NCBI GenBank assembly: GCA_963682175.1
Contig: OY821784.1
Coordinates: 22,859,621 to 22,923,620 of the forward strand
Length of the DNA stretch: 64,000 nucleotides
Reading direction: 5' to 3'
Origin: Triglochin maritima
Taxonomy: Eukaryota > Streptophyta > Magnoliopsida > Alismatales > Juncaginaceae
The translations under genes and the position numbers were made by a program. Positions 57,808-64,000 of the stretch are shown here, in pieces (position 1 is the stretch's first letter; the number at the start of each line of letters is the position of its first letter). Below the pieces are notes generated by a model, which worked only from the letters and a program-made list of their open reading frames with translations, searched no databases and was not told the origin of the DNA.

Positions 57808-59098
57808 AATACCCCCACACCTAGATTTTGCTAGTCCCTAGCAACACAGAAGATACGAAAAATAAAAACAGGGAAATCCTAACTCACTTTCGTAGGAATC
57901 ACGGTTGCACTTAGCATGTGCAACAAGCCTTTAAACCTCCTTGTTGCCAAGGGGGAGGAGTGTTGTCTCCTGAGGGTTTTCAGCGGATATACCCACAAAA
58001 TCCTGAATCAACATTTCATTAATAGTTCTCAATATCCCTACCTCGACCTTATACATATCACTGAGAATTCTTGCATGCTCATTATATAAATCTAACTCAT
58101 TAAAAATATGACTTGGTCTTTGTTCCTCCAACATTCACACCACTAACCCTTCTACACATGTTTATCACTTGAATTATTTTGCACGCCTCCTCTGGTGGTG
58201 AAGTATCATTTGGATCAACCATGGCATGGATCATTCTTTTAGCTTTGGGCCTTGAGAATTATTTATTTTTTTTCTTCTTTTCTTCCGTGATTCAACACAT
58301 TTGCTTTTTGACACTTTTACCCTTTTGCATTCGTGTAGCGAGTTTGGTCGATAATCCCGAGCTGGTAGACTCAAGTTACCGGGTTTCAAGATACCCCTAC
58401 GGACCAGTGACTCAAAGGCTTGGGCTTTTGTAATCATTTTGCAAAATGTGTTTTCTTCACTTTATTCCTTTATTTTTATTTTTATTTTCCTCAAGGCTTA
58501 ATTGCTATTAGAAGTCCACACTTCCCGGTATATTTTCCTCAACCTCTGCTTTTTATCAACCACTTCAAAGATTTGATTCATCCAATTTAAGTGCATACAT
58601 GTCTTAAAGGTCAATGGGTTATTTCTTTGGAACTTAGATTTATGTCACAATTTCTACAAGCAGAACTATATAATAGGGAACAAAAACTCAATGCAATTTG
58701 TACACGGGTTTTAGCAGTTCAATCTTAAGCTATGTCATGAAACATTAATTTTTTTAATTTTTTTATTTTTTTTAAAATAAAAGACATAATATATAGATAA
58801 ATATATACATAAACACCCCCCACACCTAAATCATGCATTATCCTCAATGAATGTGAGCAAGATACTACATGGATTTATGCATAAAAAAAGAGGAAAGATC
58901 TCACCAACGTGAAGTGCAAAGGAAAGTTCATGGCTCTGTTGATGGACAAAAACCCGAATTCCCTCAAAAACCTGTGAGATGCTAAAGAAGGGATAAATAC
59001 AACAGATGATTTTTTATATATATATATATAACTATGTACAAACATAAGTTCCCATCTTCATTTGTCAAGAGACATCAAATGGAAACTTCAAGAGTGGG
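57808..59098 (-). other. RE10 reverse polypurine tract and 3' UTR
   Basis: Polypurine tract complement 57808-57822. Conserved hairpin zone 57900-57960 (stem GTTGCAC/GTGCAAC at 57904-57924). Two short open frames (57931-58134 and 58231-58437, minus) carry no domain I know; the second has a basic stretch (SRKKRRKK). They may be remnants of an older ORF. Confidence 0.65.
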
Positions 59099-60454
59099 TC
59101 AGTGCACCTGAAAAGGAAACATGACACCACGTGGGGCCAGAAAATGCATGTGTGGGCCGCCTTCACAAAAAACGCTAGATGAAATGAGAGGTTCATGAAT
59201 TGGACGCAAAGACGTCTCATTCAACGGATCAAACTGAAAGAGCTTGAATCTCTCGAGAGTTTGGGAATTAAGGGGCAACGGAAGAGGAGTTTCTCCCGTT
59301 GCGGTGTTGAAGTTATGATCATCAATCCAAACTCTCCAACCAACTGGCTGGTGTGTCGGAGCGAGGTCAAGAGCCTTGTCAGGCAAGTCCGACTCACCAG
59401 GCGAACAAAAAGTGGGTCTCATACCCAAGGTATCTTCTAAGGAACTTCTAATACCCTCATTAGCTATGTAGTTGTTTGATGTTCCATCATTTCCAAGATG
59501 ATCAGGAACAATGGTGAGAGGCACACTCTCATCAGGTTGTTTGAAATTGAGGGTACTAGGGAGATCTTGCTCCACCAGAGGTGAATCCTTAAGAGATGCA
59601 ACATGAAGATCATGTGGCTCAAAGACCACGGGACAAGAAGATAGGGCACAATCTTGTGCCGACTCATAATGAAATTGGTCCATATAAATCGAATCCTCAT
59701 GTTGACACGAAAAGTTACTTTCCTCACTTAATTGCTGCGACATTTGACTCAATTGTAATACCATATTGTCTACGGACTGTTGAGTAGTTGTCATGAACGT
59801 ATGGAAAGCTTGTTCCAAGGTATCAGGTATGTGGTCAGCTATGATGTTCGAGTCAGAATTCGGGACATTTTTAGGTTGGGTGTTGGTAGACTGAGGATAA
59901 GTCCAATGATTTGAAGTGGGTTGTTGGTAGAGTTCTGGGTATTCGGAAGAAGGATATTGGGGCGAAAATGACGTATAAGAATTTGGATATGAATTGTTTC
60001 CCCACGAATCCATCACTCTTGGGTTATATGCGGAAGTGTAACGGTCATATCGAGCATTCTGGGAAAAGGTATGCTCATATTCAGGCTCTGGGGGAACATA
60101 AAGACATTCCCTGCTAACATGACCACTCAACCCGCAACAGTCGCACGGTACGACTACTGGAGCCACCGGTGCACTCATGTTGTCAGCCCAACGCATGAAG
60201 GAGGCAAAAGTTTGTTGTAATGTGTCAGTTCGTTGACCAGCATATGATCCAACATAACTAGATTGTGGTCTAGCAGTCGGTGCCTCTCTCATGTTACCCC
60301 AATATGAAGATTGCTCAGTCATACAATTAGGATTGTCCCAATCATATGGGGTGTTAGTCTGAGCCACCCTAGCCTGCATGGCTTTAGAATACCAGGAAGC
60401 ATTGTCCTGGTCCCAACAATGATATGGATGGTTGCTCATGTAACCATCCATCAA
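59099..60454 (-). CDS. Mini-Gag of RE10, intact (451 aa)
   Basis: Open frame with start MMDGYMSNHPYHCWDQD and end GVMFPFQVH. The knuckle C104-X2-C107-X4-H112-X4-C117 is the nucleocapsid RNA-binding type. The order after the knuckle (YNPR..., tail, FPF end) parallels the larger RE1 protein, but the capsid domain upstream and the protease downstream are absent. The two alleles in this window are the only intact ones. Probable role: an RNA-binding remnant of Gag that may join particles of a helper element; this is inference. Confidence 0.88.
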   Translation of the reverse strand: MMDGYMSNHPYHCWDQDNASWYSKAMQARVAQTNTPYDWDNPNCMTEQSSYWGNMREAPTARPQSSYVGSYAGQRTDTLQQTFASFMRWADNMSAPVAPVVVPCDCCGLSGHVSRECLYVPPEPEYEHTFSQNARYDRYTSAYNPRVMDSWGNNSYPNSYTSFSPQYPSSEYPELYQQPTSNHWTYPQSTNTQPKNVPNSDSNIIADHIPDTLEQAFHTFMTTTQQSVDNMVLQLSQMSQQLSEESNFSCQHEDSIYMDQFHYESAQDCALSSCPVVFEPHDLHVASLKDSPLVEQDLPSTLNFKQPDESVPLTIVPDHLGNDGTSNNYIANEGIRSSLEDTLGMRPTFCSPGESDLPDKALDLAPTHQPVGWRVWIDDHNFNTATGETPLPLPLNSQTLERFKLFQFDPLNETSLRPIHEPLISSSVFCEGGPHMHFLAPRGVMFPFQVH

Positions 60455-61740
60455 AACACTCTTGAGTCAAGTACTCTTACCCTTAGGAGGCTAAGCAAGC
60501 ACAAGTTCTCGACTCGACCCTAAAATGCTAATAGAGAATGTAAAGGGGAGGAGACTAGAACGTATAAGTAGGTGAGAAGAAGATGACTCAGAAGAGAAGG
60601 GAAACTTAACTCTAAAGATAGAAAAGAGGGTCGGTCAGAGGTTTCCCAAACAAGCACGGTTCAAACAATCCTAGACCTAGTGTCACTTATATCTAGACGA
60701 CTCCTAACTGGTTGAGTCGAATTGATTTGCTTGATTCACCTCCCTCACTAATCAAACCAACTTGGCCAGGCCGTGTATAGCTAGTGGGGGCGCTTCCGAC
60801 AGAGTCGGTGCCAATTAGACAACCACTTCGCTTGGAAGACTTTCGTCAACACAAAAACACTTTCTAGACACCAAATTAAATTCGATCGGCTTCAGGTCAT
60901 AGCAAGTCAAACCAATTCTTCTCCTTAATTGAGTCCGAGTCCTTAAGGGTCAATGTCTAATTGATTTTAATTTAAGGCTTAGGTGACACTTTAGGATTGT
61001 GATTTGTGGGCCACGGAAGGGTGATGAAATCCCCACCGTATCTTTGCCTACGGAGTTGCCCTTAAGATAGTTTAACCTAAATCTAGCAGAGATAGTCAAA
61101 CAATGGTCTTTAGAGGGGGGCAATTTCAAGGTTGTATGCAAACTAGATTATATGCTTAAATGCATTCAATAAAAACCGCGATACGTACCTTGCCTCCAGC
61201 ACTCTTCAACAGAAATTGATTTGCAAAAATTTAGCAAGAATAATGCATACAAAACACTAGATGATGCATGCACTAAGGCCTTTCTAATTTTGCCAATTTT
61301 AGGTCAGAGTTGAATTATTGCCAATTATGGAATTTTTGCCCTAACACGTGCAATTCTAATAAAAGGATTTTTTTTTTGAAAATAGAAATTACGAGGAAAA
61401 GAGGCAACAAAGGTTACCTATGAAATGCTCAGTCGGGTTCGCTGCCCGCTCTCGAAATTTCAGTAGCTCTACGCGTCCACCCAGAGATGAGTCGCGTCCC
61501 AGAAGAAGTTGAAGCCCAGAAGCTTCAGGTGTGCGGCGGATTCGCCGCAAATTGCTCAATAGGTGCGGCGATTTCGCCGCTCGTTTAGCTCCAAATGTGC
61601 TCGGATTTCGCCGCGCACTCTGTTGTCTCCTGAAACACAAATCCAAATACTTAGATCGCGTACAAGATAAACAGAATAAAATCGAAAACACAAAAATAAA
61701 CAAAATCTGCGTCGCCTCCCCGGCAACGGCGCCAAAAACT
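60455..61740 (-). other. RE10 reverse leader and primer site
   Basis: Mirror of the forward leader. The conserved GGGTGATGAAATCCCCACC block is at 61018-61036, the motif pair at about 61531-61581, and an intact tRNA-Asp primer site at 61717-61734. Confidence 0.8.
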
Positions 61741-62045
61741 TGATGAGAATTAAATTTATACCGCAAGTGCACGGCCGCGATGAAGCGGTGGCAAGTACGG
61801 GTCGAACACAAGGAGGGAGAGATTTCGTTGTTAATGTTATTTTCGATTAAGAGGAAGAAGGAGAGAAGAATTAATTTGGGTTTTTGGGGTTTTTGGTTTA
61901 ATTAACTAAAGTACGAAACAAAAGCAATTAAAATTAAAACAAGAACAAAGAGAGAAATCCGTGGGGTGGAGGTTTAGACTTAGGTTTAGAGTAGAGAATT
62001 GCTGAAACTTATTGTAAATCATGTTAGTTATGAAGCATTACATGA
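61741..62045 (-). repeat. RE10 reverse 5' LTR, inner 305 bp
   Basis: Matches the forward LTR 54064-54367 without a difference I can see. It ends at TACATGA, directly against CGTCC. Confidence 0.92.
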
Positions 62046-62050
62046 CGTCC

Positions 62051-63659
62051 CCCCACACGCGATTACTCGAGCCTAAGGGATCGGTGAGGAGAGTCCGCAC
62101 TTCCGTGCAAGGAACCACGTGGTCAACACCACCTTCAACGGAGCCGTAGCCCGGTCGGTCAACATCCCAGGATAGGTGCCCAATCGGGGATCCTCGTTGG
62201 CACAACCTCAGCGGCATCGCCGGCACAACATCGGCGGTACAACATACGTTCGACACAACATCGGACGGCACAACCACAGCCGGAACATCGTCGGCACCAT
62301 CATCGCCGGCAAAAACCTCGGCGGCATCGCCAGCACATCCTCGGCGGTACAGCATACGTCCGGCACAACATCGGATGGGTCCAGACCATAGTCTGCAGGG
62401 TCATCATGCTCCACGAGCCATGCGTCACACGCAATGGGATCCGCGATCCCTCAGGTCTGCTACTCATCAGAGAGTAAGGCAACAACTCGTCACACCACGT
62501 CCAATCCGGAGGTGCCGCGACCCAAGTGTCCACACTCTTCCACACGGCGGTCCCTGGGCGGTACGAGCACGTACCCGCCGTCACCTCCCGGCTCATGCTC
62601 TAAGCGAGGACACGGGTTTCCATGGACAGAGTTGACACGATCACAAGACCAGGAATCTAGTTTTGCACATAACCGGTCGACCGAAAAAGTCTAACTGGTC
62701 GACCGTCCCCAATAGGTTCGGTCGACCGAAAGTCTACAACGGTCGAACTATTCCGCGCATCACTTAAGTCCAAACGGTCAAACAGAAGTCTAAAACCGGT
62801 CGACCGAATACGAGGTCAAAATCCGGAGTTGGTCAAAATCACCAAAGACTAATCGGTCGACCGACTCAGGGGTCTCGGTCGACCAAAAACTACCAGGGTC
62901 ATCCTAATAGTCTACGTCATATAACGGTCGAACAATAAACACGAACGGTCGAACGATATGCATAAAATAACATGTACACTTAAGTTCCGGTCGAACGACC
63001 ACAAGGAACGGTCGACCGAAAACAGACAGGCAATCCGATCCACCAGCAAAATGCACGACTGGCGACCGCCCCAAGGCATCGTTCGACCGGTGATGGTTAA
63101 AATCGGCAAAATACACTAGATCCGGTCGACCGCCCATAGGGACCCGGTCGACCGTTGGTCGACTTCAACCTCGTGCCAGCCGAGGATTTACGCAAATCTC
63201 GTCGCCTGGGAGATCTCTGACCTCCCCTGACCGACCAACAACAACCCACCAACGTGGGGAAGCAACACAAACAAGCTAGAAGCCGGCATACCTCGACGAG
63301 AGGAACGCCGAAGAACACCGGAGATCCGCCCACGTCCACGCCCGGCAGCTCCGGTCACGAGCGCCTTCCGCTCACCTCCTCGACTCCACGCTCACCACCA
63401 CGCGTCGGGGTCTCCTCCACCGCCTCTGGACGTCGGATAGAAGAAGAAGAGTGTGAGAGAGAGATGGAAACGGGAAATGGAAGAAGAAGGAAAAGGAAAG
63501 AAGTGTTGGTGGTTTTATCTCCTCAAAACCCACCCAACCCAACAGTAACCGGCCCCCTACTCCATCACCCGTCACCAGCACACTATTCACCACCACTTCC
63601 CCATGCTAATCCCTCCACTAAACACGGGATTAGCCCTTAACCCGGGTTAGGATCTAACA
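62051..63659 (-). repeat. Tekay-2 5' LTR, second part
   Basis: Resumes Tekay-2 LTR sequence after the composite and ends GATCTAACA. It contains the minisatellite (about 62195-62385) and palindrome array (about 62671-63165) mirrored in the 3' LTR. Confidence 0.94.
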
Positions 63660-63930
63660 TTTTTCATTAATTTGAGATTAAAAAATAAAATTCATGATAA
63701 GGCAATAAAGTGATTTGGACGGTGATTAATGACACAAAATGATGTAATAAAATGTTAATTCAATAAAGTGATTTTCCACCGTAGCTAAGCATAGTCAATA
63801 GATGGACTTTAGAATTTATGTTGTCAAAGTCAAGTTAGACAAGAATTCAGGGCACAAATAAGTGATTTAAGAGAAAACTATTTCAAGTGAGAAAATTTAC
63901 TAGATCAAATCACATGACAATGATCCATAC
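63660..63930 (-). other. GH31 intron, 5' part
   Basis: Begins with the second TTTTT target copy of Tekay-2 and ends at a GT donor (63929-63930, minus strand). AT-rich, no other feature. Confidence 0.78.
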
Positions 63931-64000
63931 CTGAAACCACCTCCGACACAACTCCTCGTTGGTATCTCCTATAAACCCACATATATCAGCTCCGACTATC
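63931..64000 (-). pseudogene. GH31 alpha-glucosidase-like gene, upstream exon (cut by window end)
   Basis: Open segment encoding GADICGF and TNEELCRRWFQ, the well-known GH31 stretch just before the intron whose far side encodes VGAFYPF (44414). It ends CAG followed by GTATGG, a normal donor. No defect is visible in these 70 bp. Because the downstream exon is broken, the gene copy as a whole is called a pseudogene. The rest of the gene lies beyond 64000. Confidence 0.85.

Larger units (their letters stand above)
53157..62045. mobile_element. RE10: inverted composite of a mini-Gag OTA element
   Basis: Between CGTCC repeats (53152-53156, 62046-62050) lie a forward 5' LTR, primer site, leader and mini-Gag (53157-56946), then in reverse a truncated LTR, polypurine tract, 3' UTR, mini-Gag, leader, primer site and the inner 305 bp of the LTR (56947-62045). 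The arms 54064-56946 and 59162-62045 appear about 99% identical. The left end is a normal LTR start (TGATGCATTGC); the right end (TACATGA) is inside the LTR. It has no capsid, protease, RT or integrase. Confidence 0.93.
44640..63659 (-). mobile_element. Tekay-2: Ty3/Gypsy chromovirus in a GH31 intron
   Basis: Reverse full-length element flanked by TTTTT on both sides (44635-44639, 63660-63664). The 3' LTR is 44640-46804 (2165 bp). The 5' LTR is 52602-53156 plus 62051-63659 (2164 bp once the nested composite and duplicated CGTCC are removed). The ends are TGTAACATCC and TCTAACA. The interior has a full gag-pol order with integrase chromodomain, a polypurine tract at 46805-46821 and an initiator tRNA-Met primer site. 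It is inactivated by several stops, an RT frameshift and a CACTA insertion in gag. Confidence 0.95.

Overview
The window is plant nuclear DNA, almost certainly from an angiosperm. It is built of nested LTR retrotransposons whose primer sites match plant tRNA-Asp and initiator tRNA-Met, chromodomain-bearing Ty3/Gypsy (Tekay-type) elements, and a CACTA DNA transposon. The only host gene I can support is a broken gene for a GH31 alpha-glucosidase/alpha-xylosidase-like enzyme on the minus strand. I see no bacterial operons, rRNA or tRNA genes or CRISPR arrays.

Layout. Positions 1-30232 hold minus-strand LTR elements of the Ogre/Tat/Athila (OTA) type (named RE1-RE6 here). Each has a tRNA-Asp primer site, LTRs of about 1.36-1.58 kb that begin TGATTG or a variant, and at most one Gag-protease reading frame. 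None carries reverse transcriptase, RNase H or integrase. RE1 (1-7798) has an open 1041-residue Gag-protease. RE3 (8189-15711) shares its left LTR with a neighbouring remnant. 17716-29860 is a mosaic of two RE4-like copies around a gag-less deletion derivative.

Positions 30233-64000 are the remains of the GH31 gene. Its last recognisable exon is cut by a Tekay-type chromovirus, Tekay-1 (30416-43799, near-TSD CTTGG/CTTGA). An upstream intron holds a second one, Tekay-2 (44640-63659, TSD TTTTT). These are themselves nested. A forward OTA element with a shortened 'mini-Gag' (31907-37775) sits in the 3' LTR of Tekay-1. A CACTA element (51248-52465, TSD CTC) cuts the gag of Tekay-2. A 9-kb inverted composite of a second mini-Gag family (53157-62045, TSD CGTCC) sits in the 5' LTR of Tekay-2. 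Both pol genes are ruined by stops and frameshifts, and Tekay-1 also lacks part of the integrase core.

The most interesting signal is shared cis structure in elements that need a helper. Two families with different LTRs carry self-complementary motifs of about 20 nt (AGACCGCCAATTGGCGGTCT type and GTGCGGCGAATCCGCCGCAC type) at the same two places: U3 upstream of TATA, and the leader just after the primer site. In variants both arms change together, so the palindrome is kept. Conserved hairpins near the polypurine tract, a conserved leader block and a conserved Gag C-terminus (FPFDVP/FPFQVH) accompany them. The second highlight is the TSD-flanked composite with 2.88-kb inverted arms that look about 99% identical.
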